Source: Parastagonospora avenae f. sp. tritici 18332-5
Taxonomy: Eukaryota > Ascomycota > Dothideomycetes > Pleosporales > Phaeosphaeriaceae
Reading direction: 5' to 3'
Assembly (NCBI GenBank): GCA_022559985.1
Contig: JAFJTR010000021.1
Coordinates: forward strand, 341,120-405,119
Length of the DNA: 64,000 nucleotides
The number at the start of each line of letters is the position of its first letter. The first letter of the stretch is position 1. This document shows positions 54,174-64,000 of this stretch, piece after piece. The notes below the pieces were generated by a model. The model saw only the letters and a program-made list of their open reading frames with translations, had not been told where the DNA came from and searched no databases. Made by a program: the position numbers and the translations under genes.

Positions 54174-55061
54174 TTGAAGTCTTCGGTCAGAGGTGGTGTC
54201 GCGGGCGAATCATCGAGAGCCAGGTTTAGCATATGCGCAGTGCCAAATATTGCTGAGATCGGGCTTCAATTCGGGACAGCGACCGCACAATTACGAGTAG
54301 TTTCCACCTTCCCAGAGGCTCAGCGTGAAGGTCAGATTCAGAAGGCTATCGATAATCTCGAGGGTCGTTTCAGCGGCATGCAAGAGCAGATTCAGGAGCT
54401 CAATGGCGAGATGCAGTCACTTAGAATCGCTACGGAGAACCGTCTCAAAGCAGCTGAAGCTGGGTATGAACCTTCAGAGTTCCTGCCTGGTCTTGTTTCC
54501 TGAAAAATGTAACAATAGTGTTGGTAGGGTCTTAGCACTAGTGCTGAAAGGAAATAACGATAACTAGGAATGCATTCTGTTCGGTTGGTTTTGACTTGGT
54601 TGATTTGAAGAGACGACAAGAGAACTACATAAGAGAAGGTCTCAGGGGTTCTGGTCTGAGCGCTGCTCGGGCAACCGCGATCAGTGCGCCTGATCGCGTG
54701 ACAGAGATATCGACGAGGAAGTGATGTACCTACCGATACCCGTGATCCGACAAATAGTGTGTACAACGGCAAAATGCGCGTCGCAAACCGTAAGAAGAAG
54801 GATATAGACACTGTGTTGACGGCTGTGGTCAATGTCAAAATTGGCAAGGCCATAACCAATCTGCCCTCAACTGCTAGGAGTATCACTAAACTCACGGGTC
54901 AGTAATTTATATACAAGCCTCTGACCACTTTGATAAAAGTACTGACAGAAGCCCAGGCGGAGAAGGTCGTAATGGCGCTGGGCTGGGACGTGAGCACTGA
55001 AACTCTGCGCAATAAGCAGACATTCTTGGCCGATCCGATGGGCTTCACTCGAACCCTTTAG
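54174..55061 (+). pseudogene. Decayed coiled-coil family member A, with LTR inside its first intron
   Basis: Exon 1 ends at 54463 after 'IATENRLKAAEAG'. Exon 2 is 54758-54897 ('VYNGKMRVANRKKKDIDTVL', 'GKAITNLPSTARSITKLT') and exon 3 is 54949-55061 ('AEKVVMALGWDVSTETLRNK', 'QTFLADPMGF', stop). Exons 2 and 3 are intact and the phases match copies B and C. A solo LTR occupies 54519-54752 within intron 1. The start is damaged: compared with copy B, where AGCATGG gives the ATG, this copy reads AGCATATGCG and the ATG leads to an early stop in another frame. It may still be transcribed. Confidence 0.65.
54519..54752 (+). mobile_element. Solo LTR, 234 bp, with 5-bp target-site duplication
   Basis: It begins TGTTGG and ends CCGACA (TG..CA ends) and is flanked on both sides by AATAG (54514-54518 and 54753-54757). 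A second copy of the same sequence lies inverted at 57491-57694. Between the copies there is no reverse transcriptase or other retrotransposon coding, so each is a solo LTR left by recombination, not the two ends of one element. Confidence 0.88.
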
Positions 55062-55485
55062 CGTTCCGGTTGGAACATTAGGTCTATATTACTACCACGG
55101 ATATTTTTACTTTTGTCCACGGGACAAGGGTTTCGACATGAGGACGTGTGGCAAAAAGGACAACCGGGTTGACGAACACATCGTAAGAAGATTTGACTAG
55201 CTTCAAGGCGGTCAGACTCTACCGGTCGCAATCAAACAAGTTCCATTTCCCCGAAAATACCCCAAGAACCGTACAAGCTGTGAGTGATCTACGCTAGGGT
55301 GTTCCCTGAACCGTCATTGCCATATTTAACTAGAAGTTTCTAGCGGCTCAATTCTGCGTTTGCGATCGCAGGCCAAATGCGTTTCGTCCCGTTCGTCGCG
55401 CCTTTGACAGCCTGTCTAGCAATTCCTGTCATGCTAGAAAATTAATCTCCCATCACCAGACTCAGCTGCAATCACCACATCGAGC
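55062..55485. other. Spacer between decayed family copies
   Basis: No coding seen. The last 80 bases before ATG 55486 read like a 5' leader. Confidence 0.4.
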
Positions 55486-56058
55486 ATGGTCGCTTCAATC
55501 CCCGCCTTTGCCGGAGTCGTATCTCAAATTGAGACTGCAACGGCCCAGCTCCGCATTCTCTCTGCACTGCCAGAAGCGCAGCGGGAAAGCAACATGAAAA
55601 CAGCGTCGGAGGATATTCATGCCAATTTGGACACTTTGGAAGAGCAGGTCAAAAAGCTGAAGAGCGACGTCCAATTTTTGCAAGACACGACTTAGAACCG
55701 CTTGAAGGCACTCGAAGCCGGGTAGGTCGCTTGAGTATTTCGCAAGGATGAACTCCGACCTTATAATAGTGCATTTAACGATAATCGTGGATTTTTGGCT
55801 TCTGACGCCCTACTGAGACTAGTACATGACTGCAAGACAAATGTGCCCATTGCTGATTTACCCGAAACCGCACGAGGCGTCTTGAATCTGAGCGGTAGGT
55901 CAACGGTCGTTCTTGGACATATAATCCGCATCTTGACTTTTGAAGAAACCGAAGTCATGTCTATAGGCTAGGCTCTTGACTGGGCTCTGACACATGAAAC
56001 CTTGCGTCAAAAGCAAGCGTTCTTATTAGAACGGATGGGGTCTGGTGCTACTATCTAA
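55486..56058 (+). pseudogene. Decayed coiled-coil family member B
   Basis: Exons 55486-55721, 55770-55894 and 55946-56058, with introns at the same positions and phases as copy A. The start is good: 'MVASIPAFAGVVSQIETATA', paralogous to copy A's 'GLQFGTATAQLR'. There are two in-frame stops: TAG at 55693 (before 'NRLKALEAG'), and TAG at 55969, where copy A has Trp ('ALGWD' against 'SIG*ALD'). The end is 'LTHETLRQKQAFLLERMG'. The gene is otherwise complete, so inactivation looks recent. Confidence 0.7.
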
Positions 56059-56685
56059 ATGCTAATTTTGCTTATAAAGTATCATGGCTCACGATCATAC
56101 CACTGGACGAACAATGATCCAAAGGACCTTAAACGGGCCTCGCACGCTTTGACGCTTCTTACTCGAACCACCAATGTTATGCGTCGGCGGCCGAGATGAG
56201 ATGAAAAGGTATCTATGTATACAAGAATACCTCAGAGTATATGGTCTCTGTGTTCAAGCCTTGGAAACTCTTTGACTTATTCCAAGACTATAAATCATGT
56301 CATGGATCGTTATGTCATGGTGGCAGTTGAAAGAGGTTAGGGACATATTCCAGAGTTTTGGCTTGTATTCGTTTACAGGCTTCCAATACATGTTTCAAAA
56401 TCTGACACAGTCTACATCACTTTCCTTAATCCATGAATGACTCAATGACGCTACGCTTATTGGCGCTCGATATGAAAGGTACGAGAGACTTGCTAGTTTG
56501 AGTAATGTGTATGCGTGGATTTGGTATAACTCAATTGCTACAAGGAAACTCAGATGACTGCTCTTGCAGTTGTGCTGCTACAAACTGATTGTTCTTGGTG
56601 GCGTCGCTCGCATAAGTACATCAGGGTTCTGGAAATCATCATCTTCCATTCCACGGCAAATCAGATTCGAACGCGGTCTACCATC
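56059..56685. other. Spacer between decayed family copies
   Basis: AT-rich, no coding recognised. Confidence 0.4.
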
Positions 56686-57235
56686 ATGAAGATATCGTTC
56701 TCTTCCTCGCCTGGCTTTGATCTCACATCGCCTACAAACCAGATGTCCAACCGGACAATGTCATCGTCAAGGCCCTCAACGACATCACCAGCCGCCTTGG
56801 AAACATTGAGAAGAACGTAAAGCATATTCAACATGAGCTCGCTCATGTCCGCACTCTGGCGGACGCACGGTACCAAGGTCTTCTCCACGACAAGGCCATG
56901 TAAGTACCATAAACCTCTGATGGAGTGCCAGCTAACAAGGATAGTGCGTACAACAAATTCGCAAAGGACAAAAACGAGAACGCGAAGGGAGCTTGGACCA
57001 TTATTCGAAACTTGGATACCAACGAGCCAATTCCGGGCTTTCCACAAAATATTGGGGAGCTCTAAAGCCTCAGCGGTATGTTTCAAAATACTTGCGGAAC
57101 TCTTTAACACGAAACAATATACTGACGAATGGGATAGATGCTCAAATCGCGCTCATCCTGCAGGCCCTTGGATACGATACTTCTCGTTTGTCGACGCATG
57201 AGAAGATGAACGTCCTGCGCTCAAACATCAGTTGA
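56686..57235 (+). pseudogene. Decayed coiled-coil family member C
   Basis: A start-like 'MKISFSSSPGFDLTS' at 56686 is in a different frame from the main body, which reads 'KALNDITSRLGNIEKNVKHI' up to 56899. Exon 2 is 56945-57075 ('NLDTNEPIPGFPQNIGEL', then a TAA stop before 'SLS') and exon 3 is 57138-57235 ('AQIALILQALGYDTSRLS', 'EKMNVLRSNIS', stop). Intron phases match copies A and B. It has one frameshift and one internal stop. Confidence 0.65.
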
Positions 57236-57490
57236 TGAAATTGGAATGTGCATAGCATGATCAAGCAAGAGAACAACCATTTCACGAGTCTGAGACATCA
57301 AGTAGAATCTCAGTGCTATCGCAACATCGCGGCTTAATCGTGACACTCTTCAGATCAGTTCATACAGATACGAATATGTAATACACCTCTCTCACATGAT
57401 CTTCAATGTATCGATGCCTCCAGGCAACGGCAAAATCCTTGTCCGCTCTGCGCATGCACGCAATGATCTAATAGACTTCAAGAGCGCATC
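57236..57490. other. Possible fourth family fragment (D)
   Basis: At about 57412-57490 a frame reads 'MPPGNGKILVRSAHARNDLI', whose 'NGK' segment resembles exon 2 of copy A ('YNGKMRVANR'). It is cut off by the inverted LTR at 57491. The match is short, and this assignment is tentative. Confidence 0.3.
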
Positions 57491-57694
57491 TGTCGGATCA
57501 CAGATATCGTCAATATCTCAGTTATGCGATCAGACGCACTGATCGCAGCGTCAGAGCAGCGCTCAGACCAGAGCCCCTGAGCCCATCTCTTCTGTAGTTC
57601 TCCTTTGTACATCAATAAACAAGAACAACCAAACATAATGCATTCCTAATTATCGTTATTTCCCTTTTCGCACCCAGTGCAAAGCCAACCAACA
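57491..57694 (-). mobile_element. Solo LTR, inverted second copy, 204 bp
   Basis: The reverse complement starts TGTTGG and ends CCGACA and aligns with the LTR at 54519 over its length, with scattered substitutions and about 30 bp missing toward the 3' end. Flanking five-mers are GCATC and GCACC, a target duplication with one change. More divergence and an imperfect duplication fit an older insertion than the other copy. Confidence 0.82.
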
Positions 57695-57892
57695 GCACCA
57701 ATAATTTTTGTATAAGCCTGAACATATTCAGTGCTCTAAGATATCTTATTCAGTTTTACTCAGCTGATTGGGTACATCTAGGCTACCTCCAAAATCCTCT
57801 CTTTGGTGTAGGCGAACCTGCTCATGTTACCACTCCTGGCTCTTGCGTACGTGGAAAACGATGAGCCACTCCTTGAATCTTTTATCTTTCTC

Positions 57893-58960
57893 CTACAGCT
57901 CAACCTCGTTGACCATCTCACTTCCCTCAATACCAGCTAGCAGATTCTTCACCGACTCAGTCGCCATCTGTTCTCTAGTCTCGATCGTCGCACTCCCAAT
58001 GTGTGGCACCAACACACATCTCTCTTGCTTCAAGATCGGATGATTCACCTGGATATTGGGCTCATTCTCAATGACATCCAGCCCCGCACCAAAGATCTGC
58101 CCTTCGTCCAGCGCCTTAACCAGCGCATCCGTATCGATGACCGGCCCTCGCGCAATATTGACAATGACGGCGAGCTTTTTCATCTTGCCAAAGAAATCGG
58201 TACTGATCATGTGTTTCGTAGATGGTGTCAAGGCACAGCCAACGATCACAACATCGCTTTCGCGAGCTAGTTGGTCCGCACTTTGCGCCGGCTCGATCGG
58301 GATCTTGCCCTCCTTCAGCAATCCGAAATGATCTTCCTTGACCTGCTGTCCAGGTTTTGAAGTCAGGTAGATTGCTTTCTTAATCCCGAAACCCATCAGC
58401 CTGACCAGACTCGCCTGCGCAATTCGTCCAAATCCAAGGAAACCGACCGTTGCGCCCCGAATCTGCGGGCCGGTCATGAGCAATGGATGCCATGGCATCT
58501 GCGGCCACTCGCCCTTGGTGACTTTAGCGATGGCTTCACCGCCTCGCCGCTGCGCCATCAAAATGAGCATGACGGTCAAGTCGGCGACAGCATCGGTAAG
58601 ACATGTTGGTGTGTACCCAAGACGAATGTTGCGTTTCTTCAGCGCTTCGCGGTCCACGTGATCTGTACCAACGGAGAAAGAGGCGATTGCTTTGAGCTGG
58701 TCGCCAGCCGCTTGTACAAGTTCTTCGTTAATCTGATCCGAGAGCATGACTAGAATGCCAGTTGCTCCTTGAGCATTCCTGAGAAGCCAGGAACGCGGGC
58801 ATGGCTATATACAAGTTAGCCACTGCATCCGGACCTCTAGATCGTCATCTACCTTTTCCGAATTCCAATGTGCAATCTCGAGATCTTCTTTCTTTGCATC
58901 GAGTATTGCCTGGGCTTCGTCGATCAACTTGCGCGTCACCACGACTTTTGGTTTCGCCAT
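57893..58960 (-). CDS. D-2-hydroxyacid dehydrogenase, glyoxylate/hydroxypyruvate reductase type
   Basis: Exon 1 58853-58960 and exon 2 57893-58804, separated by a 48-nt intron, give 339 residues starting 'MAKPKVVVTRKLIDEAQ'. Motifs: 'FSVGTDHVDREALKKRNIRL', the dinucleotide-binding 'VGFLGFGRIAQA', 'ARGPVIDTDALVKALDEG' with the catalytic Arg, 'GLDVIENEPNI' with the catalytic Glu, and 'VPHIGSATIETREQM' with the catalytic His. This is the glyoxylate/hydroxypyruvate reductase branch: NAD(P)H-dependent reduction of glyoxylate or hydroxypyruvate to the D-hydroxyacid, in cytosol or mitochondria. No targeting signal is evident. Length is normal. Confidence 0.92.
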
Positions 58961-59271
58961 GTTGGTGGTCGTGTCTCCGTCTTCGGCTCGATGCGGGGTA
59001 GCTGTCGCCGTGCTCGCGCTACTTTGGTTGGTACCCTGAGCTATGTGAGACGTCAATTGCGATAGCCTTTGCATCCGTTCCGTTATGCTTTCGGGAAGTC
59101 AGAGTTGAGATCTGAGGATCTTCAAGATACCATCGGTTGACATTGACCCGAAGTACCCGCCAATCAGCGACGGTGGAAATATGGGTCATCATCCCCAGTG
59201 CTTCAAAATTGGTGTGAGGGGGACACAAGCCTCTCAAGTCCATTCTGAGCATATCCTCCAACTACGATAGA
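58961..59271. other. Short intergenic between two minus-strand genes
   Basis: Promoter of the reductase and 3' region of the HET gene. Nothing else seen. Confidence 0.4.
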
Positions 59272-61537
59272 CTAGAGTAGCTTAACAAACACTGTCATCG
59301 GCTTTGCCTTTACCCATGCCTCCTTATGCAAAATGCCCATCCCCGCCCTCAACGCCGTATACTCACCAGTTCTCGAAATCATCATTATGTTCAAGCAACA
59401 CCAGGCTTTCTTCTTATGGTATAGCTTCTCATCGAAATGGGAGTTTTGGATTTGGCTCTCAAGTGGCACACATCTTGAGATCAAAATGAACTCGCGCTCG
59501 ACCCAATCGTCGCTGAAGTCCTCAAAGTAGGTATTGGGCAAAAGGATCGATCCAGCCGTGTCGCCGTATTGATCCTTGATGGCAAAGTTGATGCTATCGC
59601 GCCAGAGCTTTTCGTGATTAGAGTCAGTAGACAGGACGTGGTGGGTTCCGTCGAGAAGGAAAGATGCCGATGTTGTCCAGATGCCAAGAGTTCGCGCATT
59701 TCGCCACTCCTTTGAGGACGCATCGACCGTGTGACGTGGAACAATTTCAGGCAAGAACGCTCTCATGACGGAAGGATGCGCTCGCTGATTCTGCATGCTC
59801 TCCCATTCCGGCTTCACGTCAAGGCGAGTTGCAACGGCGTTATCGTTGACGATGTAGAACTCGGCTTCGGTACGGTACATTTTGACGAACATATAATCAT
59901 TGAGATTCACGCTCGATTCCCAACCAGCCCAGGCCCAACTGGCAAAGAGTGGCTTAGATGGAGGGCCATCGGCAGGCCTGCACCTGCGCCTGCGGTACGA
60001 GCCACGTAGTTGCCAGCATAGTGCTTGAGGGAGTATCTTCTCAGGGATGCCTTGCCAGAAGTCTGTCTGCATCGCATCGGACATGACCGCTTTAATTCCA
60101 TCGAAGGCTTTCAGGATGTCGGATGCGTAAGACACATCTCGATACGTGTAGGCTGATAAAGAGTACTCATAACTGAGTAGCATGGCTGTGAGACTTCGCA
60201 GTGGTTTCCTGCTGAGAGCCCATTCTCCCCAGCTACCTGTCTCGGCGTTTGCTGGATTCCGTGATTTTGTGTTCCATACAGTATTACCTGGTGACACGTG
60301 CGCGCTAGAACTCAGGGTTTCTCCGACAGTGTCTTCACAAAAGACATTGCATGAGCATTGGAAATATACTTGCCGAGGAGTGAAATAAAGAAGCCTACGA
60401 GAGAGTAGCCCTTCCTGAAACGTCCTGAAGTCATAGTTAGAATGCGCAAGTAGCATGGCGTAACAATGGGAAGACGTACCAACAACGCGTATACCATCTG
60501 GTGCGCTGTATACACTCGTCGATGTCCGGAGATGCTACCATCAATCGAAGCCCTTTGACATTATGCACTTCCCGCATTCTCCTAGCATCAGGCTTTCTGT
60601 AGCCGGGGAGACCGCTGCAAGGGTCATCTGTATTACGAGGGACTGGGTACGCGCAAACTAAAGTCAGCGATGCACAGTTGTACACTCGGTCCATTTGACG
60701 AAGTTGATCGCCCTTCTGATCGACGTCATCTTGAACGATGCATAATGCATCTATCCATAGGTAGCGAATTTTGAGCTCCTTTGTGCTGTTGATCGCATCC
60801 TGAATGGTGCCGGGCAGATTGCTCATCTTCTCCACGAGTGCTTCGAATTCAAACAGGGCGGCGCGATTCTCCTTCAGCAAGGTCAAGTAAACCTCCTTCG
60901 GCCAACAGTAGCTCAAGGCCGCATACTCCGAGCCTTCTGGCATATTGCAAATGCACATGTTGAGCAGATCGATAGCCAGTAAATTGACAGGCTGGGGAGT
61001 CGATATCGTCCCATCAGCATCCCCTTCGAGTGTATCGCAGAGACTGCCATGCTCTACCTTACACTTTTCGATCCACTCAAGCGCCTGACGCATGTCAAAC
61101 GTGTCATGGCCGGGGACGCGAGCCAGGAAGTCGCTGGGAAGGCCCAACTGATGGGCACTGTCCGCGAGAAGTTGTATGTAGGCCGAGGTGCGACTCTCGT
61201 TCAGGCTTATGAGCACGTGCATGTAATACGCCGAGGTCAATTCGACGCCATCTATTGTTCGGCTTGTGCCGCAGAGGACGCTACTGATGGTGATAGTAGC
61301 CCGTTCCCTACCAGGAAGGAGATCCGTAGCCGTGTAGACAAGATGACAGAATGCACAACTTGCTTTCTTCTCTTCTAGATCTGCGCGAAGGCCCAATTCC
61401 CGCGGCTTGTAGTGGAGACCACCGATGCCGTTCTTTGTAGCGGGTTCGCCTTCAACGGGCGGCTGGAAATAGGCGGCGAAGTCGATTGCGCGGCAGACGT
61501 CGCAAAGCTCGGAGACCACTAGAGATAATTCTGTCAT
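59272..61537 (-). CDS. HET-domain (heterokaryon incompatibility) protein
   Basis: Exon 1 60480-61537 and exon 2 59272-60424, separated by a 55-nt intron, give 736 residues starting 'MTELSLVVSELCDVCRAID'. An N-terminal Cys-containing segment ('CAFCHLVYTATDLLPG') is common in this HET subgroup. The HET domain has 'YAALSYCWPKEVYLTLLKEN', 'LPGTIQDAINSTKELKIRYL', 'WIDALCIVQDDVDQKGDQ' and 'VYNCASLTLVCAY'. The conserved 'YTRCWTFQEGLLSRRLLYFT' is completed only by splicing at TG|G. The C-terminal half is unassigned. It is a different subgroup from the HET gene at 39505, so not a local duplicate. Confidence 0.92.
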
Positions 61538-62739
61538 GATGTATAGTATAGCAGGAAGTTTCAATCGGCGCGAGTTGGAAACTTCAGGTGTCAGTTTGCA
61601 GGAGACGCGTGTTCTTGACCCCGCTTGTCTCGCCCCCAAAAGTCCTGGCGTGGCTGAAGCCGCCTAGTATTATCTGAAATACAGTTATCATCGCAAAAGG
61701 ATGTACATTTGAGCGAACACGCGGGCATGCCCAGGAATGGATGAGACTTGTGTCATGAGCCACTCGGCTGCTGATGTTGAAGAAAGAAATGTCGCAATTT
61801 GTGATGTTTCAAAGTGTAGTTTGGGAGTCGATCGTCGTGAAGGCTAGCGCCCATTTCGTTCGCTCCGACTTACCGACTACCTACCGGTACCTCCGTCTCC
61901 ACAGCCATGCAGCAATCCTTCCCTTCGCGATCAGTCTAGCCATGATTCCAGATGTTCATGGGGTCCTTCGGATATCTTGATCAACTGAACCTGATACATT
62001 ATTGGTACAATCTTTGATGCTGAGCAGGTGGACACCTTGTAGTACAGCAAGTTATACGAACTTGTCACTTTCCGATCACGAGTTGGTACTAGATCCAGTG
62101 CTATGGCTACTTCCGTACCCCCGTGCAAAGTGCTCGCCTTTGCGTTCAGATCTTGTGAACTTGTGCCGTCAAGACCTTGCCTGAAAACCCGAACATAACT
62201 TCCTGGGCAGACACGGACAGAACAATCCACGGCTCAAAGTCATGATGTCTCACATCTCTCATGCTTGCAGCCTCAGTACCAAGGTTTGACAGTTTCTAGA
62301 GTATTTGTGAGCATCGTCGCCAGGACAATGTTGGTCTGCGGAACGTGGGGCCGAAATCGAACAGTATGTTGCACTGGGTCGGGACGCGACTAACGTTGGT
62401 GCAGCATACCAAGCTTACATACACATTCATTCGTGTACAAATACTTGCTGCATATATGAGATTTATTCCCTGTAGCGCGAGTTTGGTTCCTGTGTCCAAG
62501 ACGCACGATCTGCACTCAAGTTTGGGTCCTCAACATGACGAAGATCTAGTCTTGCTTTAGTCTCGCATACGCAGTGAAGTTACAATGCTGGCGAGAAAGT
62601 CTTCATGTCATGGCGAAATGATGGGCTGCGACACGCAGCGGACGATATAAACTGCGACCATCTCCAGTTACATTATGCAATCTGACCGCATCGACACCGC
62701 CAAAACAACGTTTTACCAATCTTCCGTCTTGCAGCCACC
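61538..62739. other. Intergenic, 1.2 kb
   Basis: Divergent upstream region of the HET gene (minus) and the CFEM gene (plus). A GATATAAACTG TATA-like element near 62643 is about 95 bp before the CFEM start. No coding seen. Confidence 0.45.
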
Positions 62740-63574
62740 ATGTACCTCCAGCTTCCCCTTCTATTTTTTTTCTGCATCTTGCGACCCGCACCAGCACACG
62801 CTCAGCATACTTACAACATCACCGATGCTTTCCAGCCCGGCAACTTTCAGAAGTATCACTGCGCGTAAGATTCCTCCATCACACACTCTCCGTATCAAGA
62901 CTGACTCATATCACCAGCGACACCGCCAAAGTCAACACCTGGCTCCCCAAGTGCCTGCACGAGTGCCACATCAAAGCCAACCAAAACGACGGCTGTGCAT
63001 ACGACGACCTAGCATGCCACTGCGTCAACTACGCCAACTACACCGCTGTACGTTTCCACATCATGCACACTTTCCTCAAACCTCCTCCAGCATCTCCGTC
63101 TCTCAGATCCTCGCAATTTCCCCCAATCACAGCACTACTCCGCCCATTCATTCATACATCTAACACCCCCCGCAGCTCATCGAACCCTGCGCCTTCCCCC
63201 CCACCCTGCACGGCAACGGCACCTGCACGATGCCCGACCTCCTCACCGCACGCCCCATCATCCAATCCATGTGCAATTTCTTCAACGCCACGCTCTACGC
63301 CGCATACACGGGTTGTCCGCAGGAGCTCAGCAAGGCCAAGACACTGGCACTTGTGGCGCGCAACGAGACGATTGTGCGTGGCGTGAGTTTGTGGAATGGC
63401 ACGGTGGGCGGGCGGAATGGAACGGGGTGGGCGAGGGAGGGGAGGAGGAATGGTACGAAGGGCTACGGACATGGTGGGAGGTGTAACGCGAGCGGCGGTG
63501 AGGGCTGGAGTTGGCATAATGGGACGTGGAGGCATTGGAACGAGACGAAGAGTGGGATTTGGTGGAAGAGCTAG
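62740..63574 (+). CDS. CFEM-domain secreted protein with glycine/asparagine-rich tail
   Basis: Exons 62740-62864, 62918-63047 and 63176-63574 give 217 residues (introns 53 and 128 nt). The start context is CCACCATG. The signal peptide is 'MYLQLPLLFFFCILRPAPAH'. The CFEM core reads 'WLPKCLHECHIKANQNDGC', 'AYDDLACHCVNYANYTAL', 'IEPCAF' and 'GNGTC', giving the Cys spacing and the Asp before CxC expected of the family. A second part has 'SMCNFFNATLYAAYTGC'. The last 60 residues are Gly/Asn/Trp-rich with many N-glycosylation sequons ('NGT', 'NET', 'NAS'). CFEM proteins are extracellular or wall-anchored, and some bind haem. No GPI-anchor-like hydrophobic end is visible, so secretion is more likely. 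Confidence 0.85.
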
Positions 63575-64000
63575 ATGTGTCGTCACTACGTACAGTGAGT
63601 CAGACGGAACAGACGCAGCCTGCTACACCGCTGTTCCTAGAAATTCCCTGAGCAAGAAGAATTGCACAATGGCATTGAGCGCGACGGAGAGAGAGATTTC
63701 TGTCCTTACATTTCTCATTGATATCAAAATAATTAGGTATAGGCAGTCTAGGAAACATCCAAAACCGCAACAATTGAAAGTGTTGAAGACGAGCGTGTGA
63801 GCGAGACAGAGCTTTTCTCAGTGTGGGTTGGATTATAACCATATGTAGTAAGCCTGCAGGGAAGTTTGCGGAACTCCAGTAATTATAGGAAATACTGGAT
63901 CGACTGTCGGATCGTGAGTATCGGTAGGGACGTCGTCTGCTCAACACTGACCGCCGAGCTGACTCGATCCTTCTTCGATCCTACTTCGGCCCGACTTGCG
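63575..64000. other. Right-edge intergenic
   Basis: No gene recognised. Open frames on the minus strand (63600-63947) carry no motif. Confidence 0.35.

Noticed and set aside
54174..57235. Repeat-induced point mutation as the cause of the stops in the coiled-coil copies.
   Set aside because: The Trp-to-stop change in B fits a G-to-A transition, but the stop at 55693 aligns with Glu in copy A, which would need a transversion, and the sequence is not strikingly AT-shifted. Not demonstrable by eye.
54519..57694. The two inverted 200-bp repeats as terminal inverted repeats of one 3.2-kb DNA transposon.
   Set aside because: Each copy has TG..CA ends and its own flanking 5-bp duplication (AATAG; GCATC/GCACC), and the DNA between them is host-like tandem gene copies with no transposase. 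Two independent solo LTRs explain this better.

Overview
The window is nuclear DNA from a filamentous ascomycete (Pezizomycotina, possibly Dothideomycetes). The signs are many genes split by 42-130 nt introns with GT(or GC)-AG borders and CTAAC-like branch sites, two Zn2Cys6 regulators, two HET-domain genes, a CFEM protein, a TRI12-like MFS transporter, and the recurrent intergenic motif CCTAGGTA. I found no tRNA, rRNA, CRISPR array or bacterial-type operon. Gene models were built by eye: I joined open frames at splice sites and checked that the summed exons stay in frame. 'Length checks' below means that sum is a multiple of three.

Layout. 0-12 kb: the N-terminal part of a sensor histidine kinase running off the left edge, a C2H2 zinc-finger protein, a homeobox plus C2H2 protein, a WD40 relic, and a disordered protein. 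13-32 kb is mostly ordinary core genes: two divergent Zn2Cys6 transcription factors, VPS9 (Rab5 exchange factor) head-to-head with an ASNSD1-type asparagine synthetase-domain protein, a secreted Cys-rich protein, a DUF4202 protein, and a second homeobox plus C2H2 gene that is a clear paralogue of the one at 6.2 kb. 32-41 kb: a SulP sulfate permease, an F-box-like protein with an acidic His/Asp tail, a small secreted protein and a HET protein.

41.6-57.7 kb is an accessory, gene-poor block. It has a MITE-like element carrying three TCACGTGA palindromes and a 9-bp tandem array, a TRI12-like MFS transporter, a RING-finger gene broken by an in-frame stop, orphan ORFs, and a family of small coiled-coil proteins (one intact at 51.5 kb, three decayed at 54.2-57.2 kb). 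Two solo LTRs of one retrotransposon family lie in opposite orientation there. One landed exactly on an intron acceptor and its target duplication recreated that acceptor. 57.9-64 kb returns to recognisable genes: a glyoxylate/hydroxypyruvate reductase, a second HET gene and a CFEM-domain secreted protein.

Functionally the window mixes housekeeping (vesicle traffic, 2-hydroxyacid reduction, sulfate uptake) with self-recognition, secretion and regulation. No biosynthetic cluster is evident. The most unusual material is the decayed coiled-coil family with its LTR insertions and the duplicated homeobox/C2H2 regulators.
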